DNA of 64,000 nt from Pseudomonas sp. UBA1879 (GTDB lineage Bacteria > Pseudomonadota > Gammaproteobacteria > Pseudomonadales > Pseudomonadaceae), in contig NZ_DDHJ01000018.1 of the NCBI RefSeq assembly GCF_002338065.1, positions 1 through 64,000 of the forward strand, read 5' to 3'. Below, piece by piece: positions 23,299 through 32,635 of the stretch. Below the pieces are notes generated by a model, which was given only the letters and a program-made list of their open reading frames with translations, was not told where the DNA came from and did no database searches. The position numbers and the translations under genes are program-made. Every line of letters begins with the position of its first letter. Position 1 is the first letter of the stretch.

Positions 23299-24588
23299 TT
23301 ATTTACGGTCGGCCAGGGCAACAATGTCGCGAGAGACTTCACCGGTGTACAGCTGACGCGGACGGCCAATCTTGTACGGGCTGGAAAGCATTTCCTTCCA
23401 GTGGGAGATCCAGCCGACGGTACGTGCCAGGGCGAAAATCACAGTGAACATGCTGGTTGGAATGCCGATCGCCTTCAGGATGATGCCTGAGTAGAAGTCG
23501 ACGTTCGGGTACAGCGAGCGCTCGATGAAGTACGGATCGGTGAGGGCAATCTCTTCGAGGCGCATGGCCAGTTCCAGCTGCGGGTCATTGGTGATGCCCA
23601 GCTCGCGCAGGACTTCATCGCAGGTCTGTTTCATCACGGTGGCGCGCGGGTCGCGGTTTTTATAAACGCGGTGACCGAAGCCCATGAGTTTGAACGGGTC
23701 GTTCTTGTCCTTGGCCTTGGCGATGAAGGTGTCGATGTTCGAGACATCACCGATTTCATCGAGCATGGTCAGCACGGCTTCGTTTGCACCGCCGTGAGCA
23801 GGGCCCCACAGTGCCGCGATACCGGCAGCGATACAGGCGAACGGGTTAGCCCCCGAAGACCCGGCCATGCGGACCGTCGAAGTCGAAGCGTTCTGTTCGT
23901 GATCGGCGTGGAGGATGAAGATCCGGTCCATGGCCTTGGCCAGCGTCGGGCTGATCGGTTTGATCTCGCACGGCGTGTTGAACATCATGTGCAGGAAGTT
24001 TTCCGCGTAGCTCAGGTCGTTGCGCGGGTACATCATGGGCTGGCCCATGGAGTACTTGTAGACCATGGCGGCCAGGGTCGGCATCTTCGCCACCAGGCGG
24101 ATGGCGGAGATCTCGCGGTGTTGCGGGTTATTGATGTCCAGCGAGTCGTGGTAGAAAGCCGACAGGGCACCAACCACGCCGCACATGACAGCCATCGGGT
24201 GAGCGTCCCGACGGAAACCGTTGAAGAAGGTTTTCAGCTGCTCGTGCACCATGGTGTGGTTCTTCACGGTGACGACGAATTGGGCTTTTTGCTCGGCGGT
24301 TGGCAGTTCGCCATTAAGCAGCAGGTAGCACGTTTCCAGGTAGTCCGACTGCTCGGCCAACTGCTCGATCGGGTAGCCACGGTGCAACAGAATGCCGTTG
24401 TCACCGTCGATGTAGGTGATCTTGGATTCGCATGAGGCGGTCGACATGAAGCCTGGGTCGAATGTGAAGCGTCCGGTGGCGGTCAGGCCGCGTACGTCGA
24501 TTACATCGGGACCAACGGTGCCGGTCAGAATGGGCAGCTCGACGGGGGCTGCGCCCTCGATGATCAACTGCGCTTTTTTGTCAGCCAT
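23299..24588 (-). CDS. gltA: Citrate synthase
   Basis: Condenses oxaloacetate and acetyl-CoA to citrate (EC 2.3.3.16), the entry to the TCA cycle. 429 residues of the type II (NADH-sensitive, hexameric) Gram-negative form. Catalytic segments: ILHADHEQNASTSTVR, ALWGPAHGGANEAVL with a catalytic histidine, and GFGHRVYKNRDPRA. AGGAGG lies six bases before the ATG. Divergent from sdhC, with a 363-base shared control region and its own strong promoter at 24647-24674. Confidence 0.98.
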   Translation of the reverse strand: MADKKAQLIIEGAAPVELPILTGTVGPDVIDVRGLTATGRFTFDPGFMSTASCESKITYIDGDNGILLHRGYPIEQLAEQSDYLETCYLLLNGELPTAEQKAQFVVTVKNHTMVHEQLKTFFNGFRRDAHPMAVMCGVVGALSAFYHDSLDINNPQHREISAIRLVAKMPTLAAMVYKYSMGQPMMYPRNDLSYAENFLHMMFNTPCEIKPISPTLAKAMDRIFILHADHEQNASTSTVRMAGSSGANPFACIAAGIAALWGPAHGGANEAVLTMLDEIGDVSNIDTFIAKAKDKNDPFKLMGFGHRVYKNRDPRATVMKQTCDEVLRELGITNDPQLELAMRLEEIALTDPYFIERSLYPNVDFYSGIILKAIGIPTSMFTVIFALARTVGWISHWKEMLSSPYKIGRPRQLYTGEVSRDIVALADRK

Positions 24589-24644
24589 GTGGCCTCCTAT
24601 TAATGCTTCAAATCATCAGACAGGCCCCCCACGCAGGGCCCGCA

Positions 24645-24674
24645 TCACTATAGTGAGATAAATTCTAAAGTCAA
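24645..24674 (-). promoter_or_regulatory. gltA promoter with palindrome on the -10
   Basis: On the minus strand, TTGACT (24674-24669), a 16-base spacer and TATAGT (24652-24647). The -10 is embedded in the perfect 12-base palindrome TCACTATAGTGA (24645-24656), which could be a repressor site. Confidence 0.72.
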
Positions 24675-24788
24675 TTTGCCAAAAGCGTTGTGGCAGAAGG
24701 CTTTAACCTGAGGTTTTCCGCGAATTTCCCTGCCATTTACGCCTTTTATCGCGCTAAAGCAATCCGCCATTAGGGGCGGGTCTGTGCG

Positions 24789-24817
24789 TTGTCATTAGTG
24801 GGCTAACTGTCTATACT
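24789..24817 (+). promoter_or_regulatory. sdhCDAB promoter
   Basis: TTGTCA (24789-24794), exactly 17 bases, TATACT (24812-24817). Transcription would start near 24824. Confidence 0.72.
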
Positions 24818-24951
24818 CGGCACCCGACCGCCAGGGGCTTGCAGGCCCGTTTTTCTGGGTGTCGTCACTTCCTGGGTAGTGGGTACCTGACCAGTGCACT
24901 TCCCAACAACTTGCCCTGATTGTTAGGGGCTCTTCAGTGTGAAAAAAAGCC

Positions 24952-25326
24952 GTGAATAGCCAACGACCTGTAAACCTAGACCTAAGGACCATCAAACTCC
25001 CCATCACTGCGATTACGTCGATCCTTCATCGCATCTCCGGCATCATTCTCTTCGTCGGCCTTGCCTTCATGCTGTACGCATTGAGCAAGTCGCTGGGTTC
25101 AGAAGAGGGTTTCGCCGACGTGAAGGCATCCTTGACCAGTCCTCTGGCCAAGTTCATCGCGTGGGGGCTTCTGTCTTCCCTGTTGTATCACCTGGTAGCG
25201 GGTGTTCGTCACCTGATCATGGATACGGGTGTCGGTGAGACACTGGAAGGCGGAAAGCTGGGCTCGAAAATCGTCATCGCCATTTCCGTGGTGCTGATCG
25301 TTCTGGCGGGAGTTTGGATATGGTAA
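24952..25326 (+). CDS. sdhC: Succinate dehydrogenase cytochrome b556 subunit
   Basis: Membrane anchor subunit of complex II, holding haem b and the quinone site with SdhD. 124 residues with three hydrophobic helices. SILHRISGIILF contains the conserved S and R of the quinone site; the haem-ligand histidine is probably in LLYHLVAGVRHLIMD. The start is a GTG at 24952 with only an A-run (AAAAAAAG) upstream. The earlier GTG at 24939 reaches a stop after six codons. Homologues start N-S/K-QRPVNLDLRT. It overlaps sdhD by several bases, so the two are coupled. Confidence 0.95.
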   Translation: MNSQRPVNLDLRTIKLPITAITSILHRISGIILFVGLAFMLYALSKSLGSEEGFADVKASLTSPLAKFIAWGLLSSLLYHLVAGVRHLIMDTGVGETLEGGKLGSKIVIAISVVLIVLAGVWIW

Positions 25327-25688
25327 CCAGCGTTACGAACCTGTCTCGTTCGGGCCTCTACGACTGGATGGCGCAGCGCGTCTCCGCTGTAGTGCTCGCG
25401 GCTTATTTCATTTTCCTGATTGGATACCTGGTCGCGCACCCTGGCATGGACTATGCCACGTGGCACGGTCTGTTCTCCCATAACGGAATGCGCATCTTCA
25501 GCCTGTTGGCGCTGGTTGCCCTGGGCGCGCACGCCTGGGTCGGCATGTGGACCATCGCGACCGACTACCTGACTCCCATGAGTTTCGGCAAGTCCGCACT
25601 GGCTGTGCGTTTCCTGTTCCAGGCAGTGTGCGGCATCGTGATGTTCGCGTACTTCGTCTGGGGTGTGCAGATTCTTTGGGGTATCTGA
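25320..25688 (+). CDS. sdhD: Succinate dehydrogenase membrane anchor subunit
   Basis: Second hydrophobic anchor of complex II, 122 residues from the ATG at 25320 that overlaps the end of sdhC. An in-frame TTG two codons earlier is less likely. Three helices: VVLAAYFIFLIGYLVAHPGM, IFSLLALVALGAHAWVGMWT and FLFQAVCGIVMFAYFVWGVQ. The histidine in LGAHAWVG is the usual haem-side ligand, and DYL in IATDYLTPM matches the quinone-site tyrosine region. sdhA follows after three bases. Confidence 0.95.
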   Translation: MVTSVTNLSRSGLYDWMAQRVSAVVLAAYFIFLIGYLVAHPGMDYATWHGLFSHNGMRIFSLLALVALGAHAWVGMWTIATDYLTPMSFGKSALAVRFLFQAVCGIVMFAYFVWGVQILWGI

Positions 25689-25691
25689 TTC

Positions 25692-27464
25692 ATGGCTAAC
25701 ATCAATACACTTTCATTCGACGCCATCATCATTGGCGGCGGCGGTGCGGGCATGCGCGCAGCGCTGCAACTGGCTCAGGGTGGCCACAAGACCGCTGTCG
25801 TGACCAAGGTCTTCCCAACCCGTTCGCACACCGTATCTGCACAAGGCGGTATCACGTGCGCCATCGCGTCGGCCGACCCGAACGATGACTGGCGCTGGCA
25901 CATGTACGACACCGTCAAGGGATCCGACTACATCGGTGACCAGGACGCTATCGAATACATGTGTCAGGAAGGCCCGGCTGCGGTGTTCGAGCTTGACCAC
26001 ATGGGCCTGCCGTTCTCCCGGACCGAAACCGGTCGTATCTACCAGCGTCCTTTCGGTGGTCAGTCGAAAGATTTCGGTAAAGGCGGGCAGGCTGCTCGTA
26101 CATGCGCAGCGTCCGACCGTACTGGTCACGCACTGCTGCATACCTTGTATCAGGGCAACCTGAAGGCAGGCACTACGTTCCTGAACGAATACTACGCAGT
26201 CGATCTGGTGAAGAACGCCGACGGCGCATTCGTGGGCGTGATTGCCATCTGCATCGAAACCGGCGAAACCATGTACATCAAGGCCAAGGCCACTGTACTG
26301 GCCACCGGCGGCGCGGGTCGTATCTATGCTTCCACTACCAACGCCCTGATCAACACCGGTGACGGTATCGGCATGGCGCTGCGTGCAGGCGTGCCGGTCC
26401 AGGACATCGAAATGTGGCAGTTTCACCCAACCGGCATTGCTGGCGCAGGTGTACTGGTCACAGAGGGTTGCCGTGGTGAAGGCGGCTACCTGATCAACAA
26501 GCACGGCGAGCGCTTCATGGAGCGCTATGCGCCGAATGCGAAAGACCTTGCCGGTCGCGATGTTGTTGCCCGCTCGATGGTGAAAGAAATCATTGCCGGT
26601 AACGGCTGTGGCCCTAACGGGGACCACGTTATGCTGAAGCTGGACCACCTCGGCGAGGAAGTCCTGCACAGTCGTCTGCCAGGTATTTGCGAGCTGTCCA
26701 AGACATTCGCTCACGTTGACCCGGTTGTCGCGCCAGTACCTGTCGTTCCGACTTGCCACTACATGATGGGCGGCGTTGCCACCAACATTCACGGTCAGGC
26801 CATGACCATGGACGCCGAAGGCAACGACCAGATCATTCCGGGTCTGTTCGCGGTCGGTGAAGTCGCATGCGTATCGGTTCACGGCGCCAACCGTCTGGGC
26901 GGCAACTCGCTGCTCGACCTGGTGGTGTTCGGTCGCGCTGCCGGTCTGCACCTGGAGAAGGCGTTGACCGATGGCATCGAATACGACGACGCCACTCAGG
27001 CTGACATCGACGCTGCACTGTCGCGCCTGAATGCACTGAACAGCCGCACAGACGGTGAAGACGTTGCCACCCTGCGTCGCGAGCTGCAGAGCTGCATGCA
27101 GAACTATTTCGGTGTATTCCGTACTGGCGAATACATGAAGAAAGGCATCGAGCAACTGGCTGACCTGCGCGCGCGCATCGCCAACGTGAAGATCAACGAC
27201 AAATCCCAGGGCTTCAACACCGCGCGTATCGAGGCGTTGGAACTGCAAAACCTGCTGGAAGTCGCAGAAGCGACGGCAGTGGCCGCCGACACGCGTACCG
27301 AGTCCCGCGGCGCACACGCCCGTGAAGACTACGAAGATCGTGATGACGTGAACTGGCTGTGCCACACCCTGTACTACCCGGGTGAAAAGCGGGTGGCCAA
27401 ACGTGCAGTCAACTTTGCGCCGAAGACCGTTCCGGCGTTCGAACCAAAAGTACGGACTTACTAA
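25692..27464 (+). CDS. sdhA: Succinate dehydrogenase flavoprotein subunit
   Basis: Catalytic subunit oxidising succinate to fumarate (EC 1.3.5.1). 590 residues. FAD loop IIIGGGGAGMRAALQLA; the covalent FAD histidine in RSHTVSAQGGITCA; active-site segments FHPTGIAGAGVLVTEGCRGE and PVVPTCHYMMGGVATN; and the C-terminal HAREDYEDRDDVNWLCHTLY. It sits between the anchors and sdhB with gaps of 3 and 10 bases, in the order CDAB. Confidence 0.98.
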   Translation: MANINTLSFDAIIIGGGGAGMRAALQLAQGGHKTAVVTKVFPTRSHTVSAQGGITCAIASADPNDDWRWHMYDTVKGSDYIGDQDAIEYMCQEGPAAVFELDHMGLPFSRTETGRIYQRPFGGQSKDFGKGGQAARTCAASDRTGHALLHTLYQGNLKAGTTFLNEYYAVDLVKNADGAFVGVIAICIETGETMYIKAKATVLATGGAGRIYASTTNALINTGDGIGMALRAGVPVQDIEMWQFHPTGIAGAGVLVTEGCRGEGGYLINKHGERFMERYAPNAKDLAGRDVVARSMVKEIIAGNGCGPNGDHVMLKLDHLGEEVLHSRLPGICELSKTFAHVDPVVAPVPVVPTCHYMMGGVATNIHGQAMTMDAEGNDQIIPGLFAVGEVACVSVHGANRLGGNSLLDLVVFGRAAGLHLEKALTDGIEYDDATQADIDAALSRLNALNSRTDGEDVATLRRELQSCMQNYFGVFRTGEYMKKGIEQLADLRARIANVKINDKSQGFNTARIEALELQNLLEVAEATAVAADTRTESRGAHAREDYEDRDDVNWLCHTLYYPGEKRVAKRAVNFAPKTVPAFEPKVRTY

Positions 27465-27474
27465 GGTGGCCGCT

Positions 27475-28179
27475 ATGTTGAAAGTCGAAGTGTACCGTTA
27501 CAACCCCGACAGCGACTCGGCACCCAAAACCCAGGTGTTCGACGTTGATACCGGTGGCAAAGACTTGATGGTGCTGGACGTGCTGGCACTGATCAAAGAG
27601 CAGGACGAAGGTTTCTCGTACCGTCGTTCCTGCCGTGAAGGCGTTTGCGGTTCCGACGGCATGAACATCAACGGCAAGAACGGCCTGGCGTGCATCACGC
27701 CGCTGTCTTCCGTGGTGAAGAACAACAAGCTGGTGGTGCGTCCGCTCCCTGGCTTGCCGGTCATCCGTGACCTGGTCGTCGACATGAGCATCTTCTACAA
27801 GCAATACGAGAAGGTGAAGCCATTCCTGCAGAACGACACGCCGGCTCCGGCCATCGAGCGTCTGCAGTCGCCTGAAGAGCGTGAGAAGCTGGATGGTCTG
27901 TACGAGTGCATCCTGTGCGCTTGCTGCTCCACTTCCTGCCCTTCGTTCTGGTGGAACCCTGACAAGTTCCTCGGTCCAGCTGCACTGCTGCAAGCCTACC
28001 GCTTCCTGGCAGACAGCCGTGACACCAAGACCCAGGAACGCCTGGCCTCGCTGGACGATCCGTTCAGCGTGTTCCGTTGCCGCGGGATCATGAACTGCGT
28101 GAACGTTTGCCCGAAAGGTCTGAACCCAACCAAGGCTATCGGTCACGTACGCAGCATGCTCCTCACCAGCGGTATCTGA
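27475..28179 (+). CDS. sdhB: Succinate dehydrogenase iron-sulfur subunit
   Basis: Carries electrons from SdhA FAD to quinone. 234 residues from the ATG at 27475 (TAAGGTGG upstream; the 31 upstream in-frame residues overlap sdhA and are not conserved). The [2Fe-2S] cysteines are in SCREGVCGSDGMNINGKNG and LACI, the [4Fe-4S] ligands in CILCACCSTSCP, and the [3Fe-4S] ligands around CRGIMNCVNVCPKGLNP. A strong hairpin follows five bases after the stop. Confidence 0.98.
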   Translation: MLKVEVYRYNPDSDSAPKTQVFDVDTGGKDLMVLDVLALIKEQDEGFSYRRSCREGVCGSDGMNINGKNGLACITPLSSVVKNNKLVVRPLPGLPVIRDLVVDMSIFYKQYEKVKPFLQNDTPAPAIERLQSPEEREKLDGLYECILCACCSTSCPSFWWNPDKFLGPAALLQAYRFLADSRDTKTQERLASLDDPFSVFRCRGIMNCVNVCPKGLNPTKAIGHVRSMLLTSGI

Positions 28180-28183
28180 TGTT

Positions 28184-28212
28184 CCGGCCCGTGCGAAAAC
28201 GTCACGGGCCGG
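28184..28212 (+). other. Strong hairpin between sdhB and sucA
   Basis: CCGGCCCGTG (28184-28193) pairs perfectly with CACGGGCCGG (28203-28212) around a nine-base loop. No T-run follows, so it is more likely a 3'-end stabiliser or processing site for the sdh message than a full terminator. Confidence 0.65.
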
Positions 28213-28504
28213 TTCGTTGCACGTCGTGGCATCGATGCATAGCGGTATTTGAAATGTTGTACCCGTAGACGCTGCGGCGCAGGCTTCAACCGGCGCCGTA
28301 GTTTTAACCTGAGCAGTGGTCATGTGGCCGCGGCTCTTATTTTGAAGAAATGAGACCAGCAGGGGCATCCGGGCTGGTACCCGGACTATCTGCGTGATCC
28401 CTGGCAACTTGGTGCAGTCAGCGCTTGAAACAGGCGCTGCATGGGCATTCAAATTTGCGCGGGTGTCGACGCCGGTGGTGTCCCCTAACCGAGGGTGACC
28501 AAGC
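28213..28504 (+). other. sucA leader region
   Basis: 292 bases with no gene. Directly before sucA, GGT-GT-CCC (28477-28484) can pair with GGG-TG-ACC (28493-28500), hiding the GAGGG ribosome site. Candidate cis-regulatory RNAs have been described before sucA in Pseudomonas (the sucA-II motif, from memory). Whether this sequence is that motif was not checked. Confidence 0.45.
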
Positions 28505-31336
28505 ATGCAAGAAAGCGTGATGCAGCGCATGTGGAACAGCGCCCACCTTTCCGGTGGTAACGCTGCCTATGTGGAAGAGCTCTATGAGCTCTACCTGCAC
28601 GACCCTAACGCTGTGCCAGAAGAGTGGCGCACCTACTTTCAGACGCTGCCTGCAGAAGGTGGCACTGCCAACGATGTATCGCACTCTACGGTTCGCGATC
28701 ATTTCGTGTTGCTGGGCAAAAACCAGCGCCGCGCTCAGCCGGTCTCCGCCGGTAGCGTGAGCAGCGAGCACGAGAAGAAGCAAGTTGAAGTGCTGCGACT
28801 GATCCAGGCATTCCGTATGCGCGGCCATCAGGGTGCGCAACTTGATCCCCTGGGTTTGTGGAAGCGTACTGCGCCAGCTGACCTGTCGATCAACCATTAC
28901 GGTTTGACCAACGCTGACCTCGATACCACTTTCCGTGCCGGCGACCTGTTCATCGGCAAGGAGGAGGCGAGCCTACGCGAAATCGTCGACGCCTTGCAGA
29001 AGACATATTGCCGCACCATTGGCGCCGAGTTCACGCACATCGTCGATTCCAACCAGCGCAACTGGTTCATGCAGCGCCTCGAAAGCGTGCGTGGCCGTCC
29101 AGCGTACTCCGCTGAGATTCAGAGCCATCTGCTCGAGCGCGTCACCGCGGCAGAGGGTCTGGAAAAGTATCTGGGTACCAAGTACCCGGGCACCAAGCGC
29201 TTCGGTCTGGAAGGTGGCGAGAGCCTGATTCCGATGCTGGACGAGCTGATTCAGCGTTCCGGTTCCTACGGCACCAAAGAAGTGGTCATCGGCATGGCCC
29301 ACCGTGGCCGTCTGAACGTGCTGGTCAACACCTTCGGCAAGAACCCACGCGAGCTGTTCGACGAGTTCGAAGGCAAGAAGAAGGTCGAGCTGGGTTCCGG
29401 TGACGTGAAGTACCACCAGGGCTTCTCGTCCAACGTGATGACCACCGGCGGTGAAGTTCACCTGGCCATGGCATTCAACCCGTCTCACCTTGAGATCGTA
29501 TCTCCGGTGGTGGAAGGTTCCGTGCGTGCGCGTCAAGACCGCCGCAACGATGCCACTGGCGAGAAGGTTCTGCCGATTTCCATCCACGGCGACGCTGCAT
29601 TCGCAGGTCAGGGCGTGGTGCTGGAAACCTTCCAGATGTCGCAGACCCGCGGTTTCAAGACCGGCGGCACGATCCACATCGTGATCAATAACCAGGTCGG
29701 TTTCACCATCAGCAACCCGCTGGATGCGCGCTCCACTGAGTACGCGACCGACGTAGCCAAGATGATTCAGGCGCCGATTCTCCATGTGAATGGCGATGAC
29801 CCTGAAGCCGTCCTGTTCGTGACCCAGCTGGCCATTGACTACCGCATGCAGTTCAAGCGCGACGTGGTGATCGATCTGGTCTGCTACCGTCGTCGCGGCC
29901 ACAACGAAGCCGACGAGCCAAGTGGCACCCAGCCGTTGATGTACCAGCAGATTGCCAAACAGCGCACCACCCGTGAGCTGTACGCCGATGCGCTGGCTGC
30001 GTCCGGTGTGCTCGACGCCGCTGGCGCGCAAACCAAGGTCGACGAGTACCGCAACGCCCTCGACAACGGCATGCACGTTGTGAAAAGCCTGGTCAAAGAA
30101 CCTAACAAGGAACTGTTCGTCGACTGGCGTCCGTATCTGGGCCATGCCTGGACCGCACGTCACGATACCCGTTTCGACCTCAAGACCCTCCAGGAACTGT
30201 CGGCCAAGCTGATGGAACTGCCCGAGGGCTTCGTGGTTCAGCGTCAGGTCCAGAAGATCTACGAAGACCGCCAGAAGATGCAAGTCGGCGGGCTGCCGAT
30301 CAACTGGGGTTACGCGGAAACCATGGCCTATGCCACATTGGCTTTCGAAGGTCACCCGGTGCGCATCACAGGTCAGGACGTCGGTCGCGGTACGTTCTCG
30401 CACCGTCACGCCGTTCTGCACAACCAGAAAGATGCCACCACTTATGTGCCGCTGCAGAACCTGTATGCCGGTCAGCCTCGCTTCGACCTGTATGACTCGT
30501 TCCTGTCGGAAGAAGCGGTGCTGGCATTCGAATACGGCTACTCGACCACCTCGCCAAATGCGCTGGTGATCTGGGAAGCCCAGTTCGGTGACTTCGCCAA
30601 CGGTGCACAGGTCGTCATCGACCAGTTCATCACCAGTGGTGAGCACAAGTGGGGCCGTCTGTGCGGTCTGACCATGCTGTTGCCGCACGGCTACGAAGGT
30701 CAGGGTCCCGAGCACTCCTCGGCGCGTCTGGAGCGCTACCTGCAACTGTGTGCCGAACACAACATTCAGGTGTGCGTGCCAACCACGCCGGCTCAGATCT
30801 ACCATCTGCTGCGCCGTCAGGTGATTCGTCCGCTGCGCAAGCCGCTGGTGGTGCTGACGCCGAAGTCGCTGTTGCGTCACAAACTGGCCATTTCGACCCT
30901 TGAGGATCTGGCCGAAGGCTCGTTCCAGACGGTGATTCCGGAGATCGATACCCTCGATCCGGCCAAGGTCACTCGCCTGGTCCTGTGCAGTGGCAAGGTC
31001 TACTACGACCTGCTGGAAAAACGCCGTGCCGAGGGCCGCGAAGATATTGCCATCGTGCGTATCGAGCAGCTCTATCCGTTCCCGGAAGATGACCTGATGG
31101 AAGCCATCGCGCCTTACACCAACCTGACCCACGTGGTCTGGTGTCAGGAAGAGCCGATGAACCAGGGCGCCTGGTACAGCAGCCAGCATCACTTGCGCCG
31201 TAGCATTGGCAATCACAACCGCAACCTCGTTCTCGAGTACGCCGGTCGTGATGCTTCTGCCGCGCCAGCTTGTGGCTACGCTTCGATGCACGCCGAACAG
31301 CAGGAAAAACTGCTGCAAGACGCGTTCACTGTTTAA
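28505..31336 (+). CDS. sucA: 2-oxoglutarate dehydrogenase E1 component
   Basis: Thiamine-diphosphate enzyme decarboxylating 2-oxoglutarate and passing the succinyl group to SucB lipoate (EC 1.2.4.2). 943 residues, normal for the homodimeric E1o. The N-terminus MWNSAHLSGGNAAYVEELYE is the SucB-binding segment. VIGMAHRGRLNVLVN, ISIHGDAAFAGQGVV, CYRRRGHNEADEPSGTQPLM and the C-terminal DFANGAQVVIDQF and GYEGQGPEHSSARLER are conserved. The ribosome site is GAGGG, nine bases before the ATG, inside a possible hairpin. Confidence 0.98.
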   Translation: MQESVMQRMWNSAHLSGGNAAYVEELYELYLHDPNAVPEEWRTYFQTLPAEGGTANDVSHSTVRDHFVLLGKNQRRAQPVSAGSVSSEHEKKQVEVLRLIQAFRMRGHQGAQLDPLGLWKRTAPADLSINHYGLTNADLDTTFRAGDLFIGKEEASLREIVDALQKTYCRTIGAEFTHIVDSNQRNWFMQRLESVRGRPAYSAEIQSHLLERVTAAEGLEKYLGTKYPGTKRFGLEGGESLIPMLDELIQRSGSYGTKEVVIGMAHRGRLNVLVNTFGKNPRELFDEFEGKKKVELGSGDVKYHQGFSSNVMTTGGEVHLAMAFNPSHLEIVSPVVEGSVRARQDRRNDATGEKVLPISIHGDAAFAGQGVVLETFQMSQTRGFKTGGTIHIVINNQVGFTISNPLDARSTEYATDVAKMIQAPILHVNGDDPEAVLFVTQLAIDYRMQFKRDVVIDLVCYRRRGHNEADEPSGTQPLMYQQIAKQRTTRELYADALAASGVLDAAGAQTKVDEYRNALDNGMHVVKSLVKEPNKELFVDWRPYLGHAWTARHDTRFDLKTLQELSAKLMELPEGFVVQRQVQKIYEDRQKMQVGGLPINWGYAETMAYATLAFEGHPVRITGQDVGRGTFSHRHAVLHNQKDATTYVPLQNLYAGQPRFDLYDSFLSEEAVLAFEYGYSTTSPNALVIWEAQFGDFANGAQVVIDQFITSGEHKWGRLCGLTMLLPHGYEGQGPEHSSARLERYLQLCAEHNIQVCVPTTPAQIYHLLRRQVIRPLRKPLVVLTPKSLLRHKLAISTLEDLAEGSFQTVIPEIDTLDPAKVTRLVLCSGKVYYDLLEKRRAEGREDIAIVRIEQLYPFPEDDLMEAIAPYTNLTHVVWCQEEPMNQGAWYSSQHHLRRSIGNHNRNLVLEYAGRDASAAPACGYASMHAEQQEKLLQDAFTV

Positions 31337-31377
31337 CGCCTTCGCGCACTAGAAACCGAATTAAGGAATTACAGACA

Positions 31378-32625
31378 ATGGCTATTGAGATCAAAGCCCC
31401 CTCTTTCCCGGAATCCGTTGCCGACGGCACCATTTCCAAATGGCACAAACAACCGGGCGAAGCGGTAAAACGTGACGAGCTGCTGGTCGACATCGAAACC
31501 GACAAGGTCGTGCTCGAAGTGCTGGCCGAAGCAGACGGCGTTCTGGCTTCCATCGTGAAAGGCGAGGGCGACACCGTCCTGTCCAACGAACTGATCGCTA
31601 CCCTTGATGCAGGCGCTACTGCTTCGGCCGCCCCGGCTGCCGCTGCTGCACCGGCTGCTGCCCCTGCAGCCGCTCCAGCCGCTCCGGCCGCTGCTCCGGC
31701 TCCGGCTGTCGGTGACGAAGACGCCATCGGCGCTCCGGCTGCCCGCAAGCTGGCCGAAGAAAACGGCATCAACCTGTCCAGCGTCAAAGGCACTGGCAAA
31801 GACGGCCGTGTGACCAAGGAAGACGTGGTTGCTGCCATCGAAGCGAAGAAATCCGCTCCGGCCGCTGCCCCTGCTGCCAAGCCTGCCGCGGCGCCTGCTG
31901 CGCCTGTGTTCGCCGCGGGTGACCGCACCGAGAAGCGCGTTCCGATGACGCGCGTGCGGGCCACTGTTGCCAAGCGTCTGGTCGAAGCTCAGTCGAACAT
32001 GGCCATGCTGACCACGTTCAACGAAGTTGACATGACCGAAGTCATGGCCCTTCGTTCGAAGTACAAGGACCTGTTCGAGAAGAGCCATAACGGCGTGCGC
32101 CTGGGCTTCATGTCGTTCTTCGTCAAGGCGGCCACCGAAGCGCTGAAACGCTTCCCGGCTGTCAACGCCTCGATCGATGGCACCGACATCGTTTACCACG
32201 GTTATTCGGACATTGGCGTTGCCGTTTCCAGCGACCGTGGCCTGGTGGTTCCGGTTCTGCGTAACGCCGAGCACATGAGCCTGGCAGAAATCGAAGGCGG
32301 CATCGCCACCTTCGGCAAGAAAGCCCGCGACGGCAAACTGTCCATCGACGAGATGACGGGTGGTACCTTCACCATCACCAACGGTGGTACTTTCGGTTCG
32401 ATGATGTCGACCCCGATCGTCAACCCGCCACAAGCGGCCATCCTGGGCATGCACAACATTCTGCAGCGTCCTATGGCGATCAATGGTCAGGTCGTTATCC
32501 GCCCGATGATGTATCTGGCGCTGTCCTACGATCACCGCCTGATCGACGGTAAAGAAGCTGTGACGTTCCTGGTGACCATCAAGAACCTGCTGGAAGACCC
32601 GGCTCGTCTGTTGCTGGACATCTGA
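31378..32625 (+). CDS. sucB: 2-oxoglutarate dehydrogenase E2, succinyltransferase
   Basis: Core of the complex, transferring succinyl from lipoate to CoA (EC 2.3.1.61). 415 residues from the ATG at 31378 (TAAGGAATT upstream). Lipoyl domain 1-78 with the lipoylated K43 (IETDKVVLEV); an Ala/Pro linker of about 45 residues; the E1/E3-binding domain near residues 120-155 (GAPAARKLAEENGINLSSVK); catalytic domain from about 185, ending with SYDHRLIDGKEAVTFLV, which holds the catalytic His and Asp. 41 bases after sucA. Confidence 0.98.
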   Translation: MAIEIKAPSFPESVADGTISKWHKQPGEAVKRDELLVDIETDKVVLEVLAEADGVLASIVKGEGDTVLSNELIATLDAGATASAAPAAAAAPAAAPAAAPAAPAAAPAPAVGDEDAIGAPAARKLAEENGINLSSVKGTGKDGRVTKEDVVAAIEAKKSAPAAAPAAKPAAAPAAPVFAAGDRTEKRVPMTRVRATVAKRLVEAQSNMAMLTTFNEVDMTEVMALRSKYKDLFEKSHNGVRLGFMSFFVKAATEALKRFPAVNASIDGTDIVYHGYSDIGVAVSSDRGLVVPVLRNAEHMSLAEIEGGIATFGKKARDGKLSIDEMTGGTFTITNGGTFGSMMSTPIVNPPQAAILGMHNILQRPMAINGQVVIRPMMYLALSYDHRLIDGKEAVTFLVTIKNLLEDPARLLLDI

Positions 32626-32635
32626 TGAGGCAGCC

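Larger units (their letters stand above)
24589..24951. other. Divergent control region gltA / sdhC
   Basis: Holds a gltA promoter whose -10 lies inside a 12-base palindrome (24645-24674) and an sdh promoter (24789-24817). A leader of about 125 bases precedes sdhC and contains a small hairpin followed by five T (24835-24854). No gene is seen. Confidence 0.7.
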
